This document shows positions 7,274-16,600 of a stretch of 30,481 bases of DNA, in pieces. The stretch is from the NCBI GenBank assembly GCA_016839865.1, contig JAEOTN010000260.1:1-30481 (forward strand), in the 5' to 3' direction. Position 1 is the stretch's first letter, and each line of letters starts with the position of its first letter. This DNA comes from Promethearchaeota archaeon (GTDB lineage Archaea > Asgardarchaeota > Lokiarchaeia > Sigynarchaeales > MK-D1). The notes under the pieces were generated by a model that saw only the letters and a list, made by a program, of their open reading frames with translations, ran no database searches and had not been told where the DNA came from. The position numbers and the translations under genes were made by a program.

Positions 7274-10204
7274 ATGGAAGGGGTCCATCGTATCGAAGTC
7301 GGTATCTCCCAAGCAGATGGAATTAAAAACGCAATTATTACAGATTTAGGAATTGATAGTGTAGAAAAAGTTCTTGCAGTCAATGTATACACCATAGATG
7401 GAGGAAATCTGTCTTCATCAGATTTAGATTTTCTAGCCCGTGAAGTATTTTCGGATCCTGTTATTGAAAAATTCACTATAGATTCCCAATTAGCAGAACC
7501 ATTTGAGGGAACTATCGTAGAAATAGGATTTAAACCAGGAGTAACTGATAACGTTGGACGAACTTCGAAAGAAGCTATTATAGATGCTCTGGGTATTGAT
7601 GTAACTGGAGCTTATTATTCACGACAGTATCTCTTTTACGGAATTAGAGAAGATGTTGCAGAAAAGATTGTGAAAGATTTATTAGCAAATTCGTTAATAG
7701 AACGCTGGGATGTGAAATCAGGGGTAGAATATCAAGGATTCCCACCAATCGTGCCAAAAGTCATCCTTAATACAGAACCCAAAGTGGAAGAAATCAATCT
7801 CAATGTTAGTGATGAAGATTTAGTAGAGATTAGTAACAATCGTCTTTTAGCCTTAAATTTGGAAGAAATGAAGGCTTTACAATCCCATTATACAAAAAGT
7901 AAAGAAGAGCGGATTGCGAAAGGATTACCCGCGAACCCTACAGATATCGAAATAGAGTGTCTAGCCCAAACATGGTCTGAGCATTGCAAACACAAAATTT
8001 TCAATGCATTAATCGACTATGAAGAACCGGGAAAGAAAGAGCAAATCAACTCTATATTCAAAACCTATATCCGGGGATCTACGGAAAAAATTAACTCTCC
8101 ATATCTAGTTTCGATTTTCAAGGATAATGCTGGTGTAATTCAATTTGATGAGGATCATATTTTCAGTATGAAAGTAGAAACCCATAATTCTCCTACTGCG
8201 CTGGATCCCTATGGTGGCGCTCTAACGGGAATTGTTGGATGTAATAGAGACCCTGCAGGGACGGGAAAAGGATTTCAATTAGTGTTTAATACAGATGTAT
8301 TTTGTTTTGGATCCCCATTTTTTGATGGTAAAATACCATCACGGCTCTTTCATCCGAGAAGAGTTTTGAAAGGAGTACATAAAGGGATAATTGATGGTGG
8401 AAATCAATCTGGTATCCCAACTGTTAATGGAAGTTTATATTTTGATGAACGATACTTAGGAAAACCATTGGTATTTTGCGGAACAGGAGGAATTGCACCC
8501 ACAAAAATTGCGGATAAATATGTTCATGAAAAAGCTCCTATCCCCGGAGACTTAGCGATAATGGTGGGAGGGAGAATTGGAGCAGATGGAATTCATGGTG
8601 CTACGTTCTCATCACTTGAAATCAACGAGAACTCACCAAATACTGCAGTTCAGATTGGTTCTCCAATCGTTCAGAAGAAAATGTTGGATTTCTTACTAGA
8701 AGCTCGTGATCTTGATTTATTGCATGCTTTGACAGATAATGGTGCAGGAGGATTATCCTCAAGTTTTGGAGAAATGGGAGAAGAAACGGGTGTTAGAGTA
8801 GATTTAGAAAAAGCTCCCTTGAAATACTCGGGATTGCAACCATGGGAAATACTTCTCAGTGAAGCTCAAGAACGAATGAGTTTGGCAGTACCTCAAGAGA
8901 ATTTAGAGAAATTAACCGAACTAGCATCAAAATATGATGTAGAAATAACAGTTATTGGAGAATTCAATACATCGAAAATCTTCCAATTTTACTACGATAA
9001 CAAACTTATAGGTGAAATTCCGATGGAATTTCTCCATAATGGGGTTCCTCAGAAAAAAATGAAAGGAACGTGGGAACCTAAAAATGAAAAAGAACCGGAA
9101 ATTCCTTTACCTCATGATTACAACATACTTCTTTCTACTATTCTTGGAAGATTAAATATCTGCTCTAAAGAAGAGATTGTACGAAGATATGACCACGAAG
9201 TGCAAGCAAGAACCATTGTAAAACCCTTTATGGGAGTAAAAAATGATGGACCGAGTGATGCTGCAGTAATGAAACCCGTATACACCTCATGGGAGGGATT
9301 AAGCGTATCACATGGTATGTGCCCAAGATATTCCGATATAGATACATATGCAATGGCAGCCAATTCTATTGATGAGGCAGTGCGGAATGCGGTATGCGTA
9401 GGTGCAAACCCAGATTATATGGCAGGATTAGATAACACTTGCTGGGCAATGGGATTCACTGCTGAAGATGAGAGAAGATATACAGGATTACTTGTCCGAG
9501 CTATGAAAGCAGTTTATGATGTGACAACAGTCTATAGAGTACCGTGTATATCTGGAAAAGATTCTATGCGAAATGATTATCGGATAGGAAATGATACCGT
9601 CAGTGTTCCTCCTACCCTTTTGTTTAGTGTGATTGGTAAAATTCCTGACATTCGGAAAGCGATAACTATGGATGTCAAAGACGAAGGCGATTTAGTATAT
9701 GTTTTAGGATTAACTAAAGAGGAACTAGGTGGGAGTGAATATTTTAATGAACTCGGATTCACGGGAACCACTGTGCCAGAAGTCGATACACAATCAGCAA
9801 TCACCCGATATCGAAAATTGTATGACGCAATTCAGCAAGGTCTGGTGAAATCTGCTCATGATTGCTCAGACGGAGGAATGGGAGTAACTCTTGCAGAATC
9901 TTCATTCAGCGGAGGATTAGGTATGGAAATAGACCTAAGAAATGTTCCTATTGAAAGGGTGACTCGTGAGGATTTTCTTCTGTTTTCAGAGAGTGCGAGT
10001 CGAATAATCCTGACACTATCATCATCTAACAAAGATAAATTTGAAAATATAATGGAAGGAACATCCTTTGCTCAAATTGGGGTAGTTAAGGGGAAGAACC
10101 TAAAAATCACCGGATTACAAGGAAAAACGATCATTGATACACATATTTCCGACCTTAAAAAATCGTGGCAGAAAACATTTGAGTTTCTAGCTTGGAGGGA
10201 ATAA
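7274..10204 (+). CDS. purL: Phosphoribosylformylglycinamidine synthase, PurS-like domain fused to PurL
   Basis: This 976-aa protein converts FGAR to FGAM in de novo purine synthesis, using ammonia from PurQ. Residues about 5-155 contain two PurS-like halves (one beginning HRIEVG, the other EGTIVEIGFKPGVTDNVG). The linker and PurL core follow, with SEHCKHK (235-241), the ATP/FGAR motif KVETHNSPTALDPYGG (300-315), GGRIGADGIHGATFSS, DNGAGGLSSSFGEMGEE, SGKDSMRNDY and HDCSDGGMGVTLAES. It is longer than stand-alone small PurL (about 720 aa) and shorter than the large single-chain enzyme (about 1,300 aa), which also carries the glutaminase. ATG 7274 is preferred over 7238 because homology starts just after it and a TATA-like box lies 25 nt upstream. 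It is the first gene of a purL-purQ operon. Confidence 0.95.
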   Translation: MEGVHRIEVGISQADGIKNAIITDLGIDSVEKVLAVNVYTIDGGNLSSSDLDFLAREVFSDPVIEKFTIDSQLAEPFEGTIVEIGFKPGVTDNVGRTSKEAIIDALGIDVTGAYYSRQYLFYGIREDVAEKIVKDLLANSLIERWDVKSGVEYQGFPPIVPKVILNTEPKVEEINLNVSDEDLVEISNNRLLALNLEEMKALQSHYTKSKEERIAKGLPANPTDIEIECLAQTWSEHCKHKIFNALIDYEEPGKKEQINSIFKTYIRGSTEKINSPYLVSIFKDNAGVIQFDEDHIFSMKVETHNSPTALDPYGGALTGIVGCNRDPAGTGKGFQLVFNTDVFCFGSPFFDGKIPSRLFHPRRVLKGVHKGIIDGGNQSGIPTVNGSLYFDERYLGKPLVFCGTGGIAPTKIADKYVHEKAPIPGDLAIMVGGRIGADGIHGATFSSLEINENSPNTAVQIGSPIVQKKMLDFLLEARDLDLLHALTDNGAGGLSSSFGEMGEETGVRVDLEKAPLKYSGLQPWEILLSEAQERMSLAVPQENLEKLTELASKYDVEITVIGEFNTSKIFQFYYDNKLIGEIPMEFLHNGVPQKKMKGTWEPKNEKEPEIPLPHDYNILLSTILGRLNICSKEEIVRRYDHEVQARTIVKPFMGVKNDGPSDAAVMKPVYTSWEGLSVSHGMCPRYSDIDTYAMAANSIDEAVRNAVCVGANPDYMAGLDNTCWAMGFTAEDERRYTGLLVRAMKAVYDVTTVYRVPCISGKDSMRNDYRIGNDTVSVPPTLLFSVIGKIPDIRKAITMDVKDEGDLVYVLGLTKEELGGSEYFNELGFTGTTVPEVDTQSAITRYRKLYDAIQQGLVKSAHDCSDGGMGVTLAESSFSGGLGMEIDLRNVPIERVTREDFLLFSESASRIILTLSSSNKDKFENIMEGTSFAQIGVVKGKNLKITGLQGKTIIDTHISDLKKSWQKTFEFLAWRE
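10194..10199 (+). promoter_or_regulatory. Shine-Dalgarno site of purQ inside the end of purL
   Basis: GGAGGG lies 7 nt before ATG 10207 and within the last codons of purL. It fixes the purQ start at 10207 rather than the in-frame TTG at 10192, which would precede the site. It also indicates coupled translation of the two genes. Confidence 0.8.
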
Positions 10205-10206
10205 AA

Positions 10207-10977
10207 ATGGTAAATGTAGCAATTATTACGGGTTATGGTATCAATACAGATTATGAATCTGAAGAAGCTTTTAGATTGGTGGGGGCAAATCCGGTAAGAA
10301 TTCACATTAATGATCTAATTTCAAGAAAGGATTCCCTTGAGAACTACCAGATAATGATGGTTCCAGGAGGTTTCAGTTATGGAGATCACTTAGGATCAGG
10401 TAAAGTTCTTGCTAACAAATTCCGGTTTAATTTACGCGACGATTTAAAGAAATTTATTGAAGCTGACAAGTTAATCATCGGTGTATGTAATGGATTTCAA
10501 ATCTTAGTAAAAATGGGCATTTTACCAGCATTAGATAGAGAATATTTCTCCCAATCGGTCACTATCACATATAATAAATCTGGTCAATTTGAATCTCGTT
10601 GGGTAAGGATGAAAACCAATTCTAAAAGCCCTTGTATTTGGACTCAAAACTTAGTGTCACCTTTAGATGCTCCTGTACGACATGGAGAAGGTCAATTTAT
10701 CCCAAGAAATCAAGAAATTCTGCAAAAATTATGGGATAGGAATTTGGTTACACTTACCTATGATCCTGATGCTTATCCAAATAATCCAAATGGTTCTACA
10801 GACGGGATAGCTGGAATTTGTAATGAATCAGGATTAATTTTTGGAATGATGCCTCATCCGGAGTGTCACTTAATCCCACAACATCATCCACAATGGACTC
10901 GCAAAAACAATCCTGAGGTAACTGGATTAATAATTTTTGAAAATGCAGTAGAATATGCTAAATTGAAATTATATTAG
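10207..10977 (+). CDS. purQ: Phosphoribosylformylglycinamidine synthase glutaminase subunit
   Basis: The 256-aa class I glutamine amidotransferase supplies ammonia to PurL. It has the nucleophile Cys94 in GVCNGFQIL (92-100), the oxyanion segment PGGFSYGDHLGSG (53-65), and the His217/Glu219 pair in MMPHPE. The C-terminal region RKNNPEVTGLIIFENAV is family-typical. Length is somewhat above the bacterial form (about 227 aa). ATG 10207 is 2 nt after the purL stop and has a strong Shine-Dalgarno site. Its stop TAG (10975-10977) is interlocked with the stop of the convergent gene. Confidence 0.96.
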   Translation: MVNVAIITGYGINTDYESEEAFRLVGANPVRIHINDLISRKDSLENYQIMMVPGGFSYGDHLGSGKVLANKFRFNLRDDLKKFIEADKLIIGVCNGFQILVKMGILPALDREYFSQSVTITYNKSGQFESRWVRMKTNSKSPCIWTQNLVSPLDAPVRHGEGQFIPRNQEILQKLWDRNLVTLTYDPDAYPNNPNGSTDGIAGICNESGLIFGMMPHPECHLIPQHHPQWTRKNNPEVTGLIIFENAVEYAKLKLY

Positions 10978-11669
10978 GATTTAGCAAATTTCCAATCCTT
11001 TTTCTCATCTTGAAGGGAAATAATTACGTTCACTGCTAATTCTGAATATTTTCTCTTTAGGTACATGAATATGCGATAAAAATGCTCACAAAATCCTTTG
11101 TTTGGTATTGAATCAACAAATTCCTGACAATTGTGAACGATTTTTTTGTTTTTTAAGTCGATCTTAAAAGAATAGTCAGTATTCTTAACAGTACCTGTAA
11201 TTACATCATTTTTCACGTCATATTCAAACTCATTTGCAGCGATATCCCTACCTTTAATCAGTACTTCGTACGGAACTACTTTTTTTACAACTGCGTTAAA
11301 GTTTAAGGATTTTTTATCCGAGAATTCCTTCTTTTTCTCTATTGAATTCATCCATTGATCATAACTTCCTTCAATTCGAGACCAAGATTTTTGTGAGTTT
11401 TTGATAATTTTTTGTCTAATGAGTTCATGATTTGTAGCAATTTCCTCCAAGTCTTGATCATTAAGTCGTAAAAACTTCTTTGAGTCAAGAAGAATCCCTT
11501 GAGAGACAGCTTCATCAATTTTTGTGTTAATCGAAGTTTGGTTATAAGGAAGGCTAAATTTGTAACAAATTTTAGAAATTAAGTCGTTTCTGGGAATTTT
11601 TGTAATTCCTAATATCGTCCAAATCTGTTTGAAGAATTTTGCGTTATCTTTCGGAATTGTGAGATCCAT
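10974..11669 (-). CDS. Unknown protein downstream of DP1, DUF2240-like N-terminus
   Basis: This 231-aa protein is not firmly recognised. The first 70 residues look like a helical, winged-helix-type domain (KIPRNDLISKICYKFSL... then EAVSQGILLDSKKFLRLN). The arrangement resembles the archaeal DUF2240 family, judged by eye. The second half is beta-rich (about 125-180) and contains HNCQEF...FCEHFYR (about 185-205). This recalls a SWIM zinc motif but lacks one of the usual cysteines. The start is 9 nt after the DP1 stop on the same strand, so it is very probably co-transcribed with the small PolD subunit. A role in replication or repair is inferred from that position only. Confidence 0.75.
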   Translation of the reverse strand: MDLTIPKDNAKFFKQIWTILGITKIPRNDLISKICYKFSLPYNQTSINTKIDEAVSQGILLDSKKFLRLNDQDLEEIATNHELIRQKIIKNSQKSWSRIEGSYDQWMNSIEKKKEFSDKKSLNFNAVVKKVVPYEVLIKGRDIAANEFEYDVKNDVITGTVKNTDYSFKIDLKNKKIVHNCQEFVDSIPNKGFCEHFYRIFMYLKRKYSELAVNVIISLQDEKKDWKFAKS

Positions 11670-11678
11670 TTTTAATCA

Positions 11679-13421
11679 TTATTTTGTTAAATTTAGCAAG
11701 GAGGTTTCTAGTGAACCATAGGTCTCCGAAATAATCGGAACTTTTCCTGGAGTAGGATTTATTCCCAAACTTTTCATAAATTTCGTTTGTGCTTGGAAAC
11801 ATCCCGAATTTACCATGATCACATTTCGATATTTTTTATAATCATTTATGTGTAAATGCCCTGTATGAAAAACATGAGGAATTTGATCTACAACTAACCA
11901 ATCTTGAGAAGATGTGGCTAATTCTGTGCATTCTTCTCCAAACATTGGACTTAAATGCCGGCAACGCAACATTTCTCTCATGGTTTGAGCTGGTTGATCA
12001 TTTGGTAATCCATGAATTCTTGTATTGAAATCAATCATACCATCTCCATGGTATAAAAGAAATTTTATCCCATGCAGTTCAACTAAACTGGGGTCACCAA
12101 GGGATTTCACTCCTAGATCCAGTAAAGGTTGACAATATTTTGAGGGAACTGCGGGATGAGGAATTGCTTTCCTCACAGGTTCATGATTTCCAGGAATATA
12201 TATTATTTTTACATAATCAGGAACTTGAGCAAATAATTCTGCTGCTTTTTCATATTGCTTAAATATATCATTAATTTCCAGTTCATTGATTTGGTCTGGG
12301 TAGATACCGACTCCATCAACTAAATCTCCACACACTATAATATATTTTATTTTACCCGCTTCAATTTGATCTTTTTGAGTATCGTATAGTTCTCCCTTTA
12401 TGTACTTCAAGAAACGTGTAAAAGGTTTTTCTAAGAAGTTATCACTGCCTATATGAAGATCCGATAACATTGCAAAAGATACAGGACAAGAAGGTATCTT
12501 AGTTCTATGACCTTTGGGAATATCTGGCCAAATAATTTTGTTTCCGAAGAACGTGACACTTCTTGATTGAAGATTTACTTTTAGATGTCCAGAAACAAAT
12601 ACAACTTCATCATTCAGTAAATATTTCAAATTCTCATAAGTTTCTGAATTTCTTTTATACTCATCAGGTCGTACTATTACATCGATTTCTCCTGTGCGAT
12701 CATCCAGCGAGAATTTTATTGTTTTTCCCGCTGGAGCTGATCGTTTTTCCTTTACCATTCCTATGATGTTTACTGGGCCAGAACTTTGATGTTTCTTAAC
12801 TTGATTAATAGGTTCAACAGTTTTTACTTCAGGATTCCTATGTAAAATTTCTGAAAGTCTCTTAAACCGATCTCGAAATAAAAGCTCAAAATCTTGTATT
12901 GAACCACTAGTGTAAAGATTTGAGGTGGGATCCTTTATCACTTCAATTTGTTCCGAGTATTCTTTTGCAATAGGTTTAAACTGATACATTCCAGAAGATC
13001 TTACATATTGTTGAGAGGTAGTTTCCTTTAGATTAGATTGTAGGGAGAAATTCTCAGATTGCTCATTAGAGGGAGGAGATATTTTATCTGCAATCTCGAT
13101 AGCTTCATTTATATCATTTTTTACTTCGTTGCGAGGAGATGAGGCAGATTTTTGTTCTGCAGTCTTTTCATCAGATGAATCTGTAGATGTAGTATCCTTT
13201 TTAGGACGACTGAAAAAATCTGTTTTTTCTAGAAGATCATCTGTTAAATGTAGTTGAAAATCCGGAATATAGGATATTTCTCGTATAAGATCTTCTAAAT
13301 CATTTGCATCTAAGGATTTTTTGAATAGAAGATCTAAAACGCTTGGAGAGATATTGATTCCTGCTCTAAGAAAATGTCTCAAAATTTCTTGTTTAGTGAA
13401 TTTCTTTTTTTGAGACTCCAT
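11679..13421 (-). CDS. polB: DNA polymerase D small subunit DP1 (Mre11-like exonuclease)
   Basis: The 580-aa small subunit of PolD provides 3'-5' proofreading. Residues 1-70 form a helical N-terminal domain and 71-145 a polar, probably disordered linker. An OB fold covers about 213-300 (GPVNIIGMV...KFSLDDRTGEIDVIV). The calcineurin/Mre11-type phosphoesterase follows with all metal motifs: SDLHIGS (320-326), CGDLVDG (364-370), PGNHEP (410-415), YHGDG (457-461) and TGHLHIND (520-527). The C-terminal MVNSGCFQAQT is typical. The gene is divergent from DP2 across 190 nt. AGGAG lies 7-8 nt before ATG 13421 and a TATA stretch about 25 nt upstream. All exonuclease motifs look intact, so proofreading should be active. 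Confidence 0.95.
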   Translation of the reverse strand: MESQKKKFTKQEILRHFLRAGINISPSVLDLLFKKSLDANDLEDLIREISYIPDFQLHLTDDLLEKTDFFSRPKKDTTSTDSSDEKTAEQKSASSPRNEVKNDINEAIEIADKISPPSNEQSENFSLQSNLKETTSQQYVRSSGMYQFKPIAKEYSEQIEVIKDPTSNLYTSGSIQDFELLFRDRFKRLSEILHRNPEVKTVEPINQVKKHQSSGPVNIIGMVKEKRSAPAGKTIKFSLDDRTGEIDVIVRPDEYKRNSETYENLKYLLNDEVVFVSGHLKVNLQSRSVTFFGNKIIWPDIPKGHRTKIPSCPVSFAMLSDLHIGSDNFLEKPFTRFLKYIKGELYDTQKDQIEAGKIKYIIVCGDLVDGVGIYPDQINELEINDIFKQYEKAAELFAQVPDYVKIIYIPGNHEPVRKAIPHPAVPSKYCQPLLDLGVKSLGDPSLVELHGIKFLLYHGDGMIDFNTRIHGLPNDQPAQTMREMLRCRHLSPMFGEECTELATSSQDWLVVDQIPHVFHTGHLHINDYKKYRNVIMVNSGCFQAQTKFMKSLGINPTPGKVPIISETYGSLETSLLNLTK

Positions 13422-13440
13422 CTTGTATCTCCTAATTATT

Positions 13441-13450
13441 GTATTATATA
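13441..13450 (-). promoter_or_regulatory. TATA box for DP1
   Basis: TATATAATAC on the minus strand is centred about 25 nt before the DP1 ATG. It lies in the 190-nt gap between the divergent PolD subunit genes, which otherwise contains no gene and no clear repeat. Confidence 0.5.
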
Positions 13451-13583
13451 TTATCCCGTTTTTCGCGAATTTAAACTGGTATTGAGCTTGAACCTTATTG
13501 CGCTTAATGTTATTTTTGAATCCGTTTACGATAAGAAAAAAAGAAATCTATTAGCGGGGTAATCAATAATGATTAAATTTTTC

Positions 13584-13591
13584 TTTATATA
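13584..13591 (+). promoter_or_regulatory. TATA box for DP2
   Basis: TTTATATA is centred 24-25 nt before ATG 13612, fitting a leaderless transcript. No purine-rich ribosome-binding site lies directly before that ATG. Confidence 0.6.
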
Positions 13592-13611
13592 CCCTTGGTG
13601 TAGGATTTTTT

Positions 13612-16600
13612 ATGACGATTGATGACTCAACGAACACACAAATGAAGGAAACAAACGAGCTAGAAACAAGGATAGATGACCAAACGAAGGAGTATCTCTC
13701 GTTAATACAAAAAGATGTCACTTATATTTATTCGATAGCACAATCAGCACGCAGTTTAGGATTAGATCCTGAATTAGAAGTGGAATGTCCTCCTGCCCAT
13801 GATGTAGCAGATAGGGTAGAACAATTAATTGGGCCAGAGGGGATATCTAAACGAATTCGTTCCCTAAAAAATCAAGGGATGGATCCTGATGAAATTGCGT
13901 TTAAAATTGCAGATGAAATAATTGAGGGGAAAATCGGGCAGTTTTCCAACACCGAAAAGGTTGACCGGGCTATACGAGTAGCAATGGCGATTAAAACGCA
14001 GGGTGTTGTTTCAGCACCATTGGAAGGAATAAATAAAATTATTATCCGAGAAAATCCCTTGGGAGGCCCATCCTATTTATCTCTATATTTTTCCGGTCCA
14101 ATTAGAAATGCAGGAGGAACAATTCAAGCATTTGCTGTATTAGTTGCAGATTACGTTAGAGAAAAAATGAACATCAAACCTTTTCAAATTACTGATGCAG
14201 AAATTGAAAGGATGATTGAAGAAGTAAAATTATATGATAGAAAGGTCAATCTTCAGTATCCATCCTCAAAAGAAGAATTAGAATACACATTAAGAAACCT
14301 GAAAGTTGAGTTGAATGGAGACCCTACAGAAAAATATGAAATCTCCGCCCATCGTGATCTACCTCGAATTGAGACTAACATTGTCAGGAGTGGGCCAGTC
14401 TTGGTTCTTAATGATGGAGTTATTTTGAAATCCAAGAAATTAGCAAAAATAATTTCAAATTTAGGCATTAAAGGATGGGAGTGGATTAAAACTGTCAAAG
14501 ATCATGCTCAAGGGAAGGAAAAAAAACAAAAAGTTGAAGGTGAAACTGCAGAAATTTTAACTCCTGTGCAAAAACGCAGAAAGATATTAGAGAAAAAAAT
14601 TAAACCCAGTGATAAATATATTTCTGGTGTAATTGCAGGAAGACCTGTTTTATCTCATCCCTCTCATACTGGTGGGTTACGAATACGATATGGGCGTTCA
14701 CGAAATACTGGTTTAGCAGCATGTGGATTAAATCCTAATACTATGTATGCATGTAATGAATTTCTTGCAGTAGGAACTCAAATAAAAATTGAACGTCCAG
14801 GAAAAGCAGCTTCAGTTCTTCCAGTTACTTCTATTGAAGGTCCTGTTTGCCTATTGGAAAATGGTGATGTTGAACAATTTAATGACCCAAAAGCCCTTCA
14901 GCAAGCAACTAAAGAAAATAAGATTACATCAATCTTGTTTCTTGGAGATATTTTATTTGGATATGGTGAATTTTCTGAAAATAACCATAAGATATTTCCA
15001 TCTGGTTATGTGGAGGAATGGTGGGCTTTAGAATTGGAAAAAGCTTTGCAAGATCATAAAACAAAGACCTCAAATTCCTTTTCTGCTAATAATCTCAATG
15101 AATGGGTGAATAATCCTTTCGAAAAAAAGCCGACAGGATCCCAAGCTATAGAATTATCGAAATTGTTTGGAATCCCGCTTCATCCTTCCTATACTTCCCA
15201 TTTTGGAAATATAAATGGGTATGAATTACTTCAAATCCGTCGGGAAATACTAGAATATTATGATAATTTATCAATTGACCTAAAAAAAGAAATTAACTTG
15301 AAAATTCCTGCAACTACCTCTTGCAAGGATTTACTTTACAAGAGTTTTACACCTCATAAAAATAAATCTACGCACTTAGAACTCGATCAGGATTTGTCTT
15401 TAGTTTTTATAGAACTATTGGGTTTATTTAAGGAATTAACTCCATCAGATATCCAGAAAATTGAAGAGAATTCTAACGAGAATACAGCTCTTGAAATATT
15501 TCCATATCTTTGCGAAATTCTTGTACGTGATAAATGTAAATATTATATGGGAGCTAGGATGGGACGTCCTGAGAAAGCAGCATTTAAGAAATTAAACCAT
15601 TCTATCCAAGTTTTGTTTCCCTTAGGTCATGGAAAAGGTAGAAATCTTGAAAAAGCAAAACGAGCAAATTCTTCTAGTTCTGTTGAAATCGTAATGCGAC
15701 AATGCCCAACATGTGGTCCAAAATATAATGAAGTAACATATAGAAACCAATGTAGCAGATGCAAGGATCACACTGTGGTTGTCAAATATTGTAATAATTG
15801 CGAAATCTATGAAGATGCTAAACAATCAGTATGTTCTAGATGCCATGGGAGATTAATTGATTATCGAAAACGAAATGTGAGTTTAAAACATATTTTTGAT
15901 AATGTCCCACCCAAAATGGTGAATTTACTCAACACAGATATCAACGGGGTAGAGGGATTAACTTCTCAGTTTAAGGTCCCTGAACTCATAGAAAAAGGAA
16001 TTTTACGCGCTCGGAATAATGTATGGGTGTATAATGATGGAACGATTCGATTTGATGCAATAGATGTGCCATTGACCCATTTCACACCACTAGAGATTAA
16101 AACTTCAGTGAAGAAACTCCACGAAATGGGATATACTGAAGATTATAAAGGTGATCCATTAGAACGGGAAGATCAAGTTTGTGAATTAAAATGCCAAGAT
16201 TTTGTTGCTCCTGATCATAGTGGTGATTATTTTGTGCAAGTAGCAAAATTTGTTGATGATGAACTGGAATATCTCTATAATTTACCCCGTTTTTATAATT
16301 GTGAGAACCGTCAAGATCTAATTGGGCATTATTTTGCTGGACTCTCTCCTCATACTTCAGCAGCTATTGTGGGGAGATTAATTGGATATGTTCCAACTCA
16401 AGCGCTATTTGCTCATCCGTATTGGCATGCTGTGAAGAGAAGAAATTGCGATGGCGACGAAGATGGAATAATGATCTTATTGGATTTGCTAATTAATTTC
16501 TCAAAATTTTATTTATCCTCTAAGATTGGTGGAAAAATGGATGCACCTTTAGTCCTAACGGTTACATTAAGTCCAGAGGAAGTAGATAGCGAAGCATGGA

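Noticed and set aside
10192..10206. PurQ start at TTG 10192
   Set aside because: The Shine-Dalgarno GGAGGG lies downstream of that TTG and 7 nt before ATG 10207.
16436..16480. Intein at the DP2 active site NCDGDEDG
   Set aside because: PolD large subunits often carry inteins near here, but the sequence reads straight through the motif and total length (1,202 aa) is normal without an insertion.
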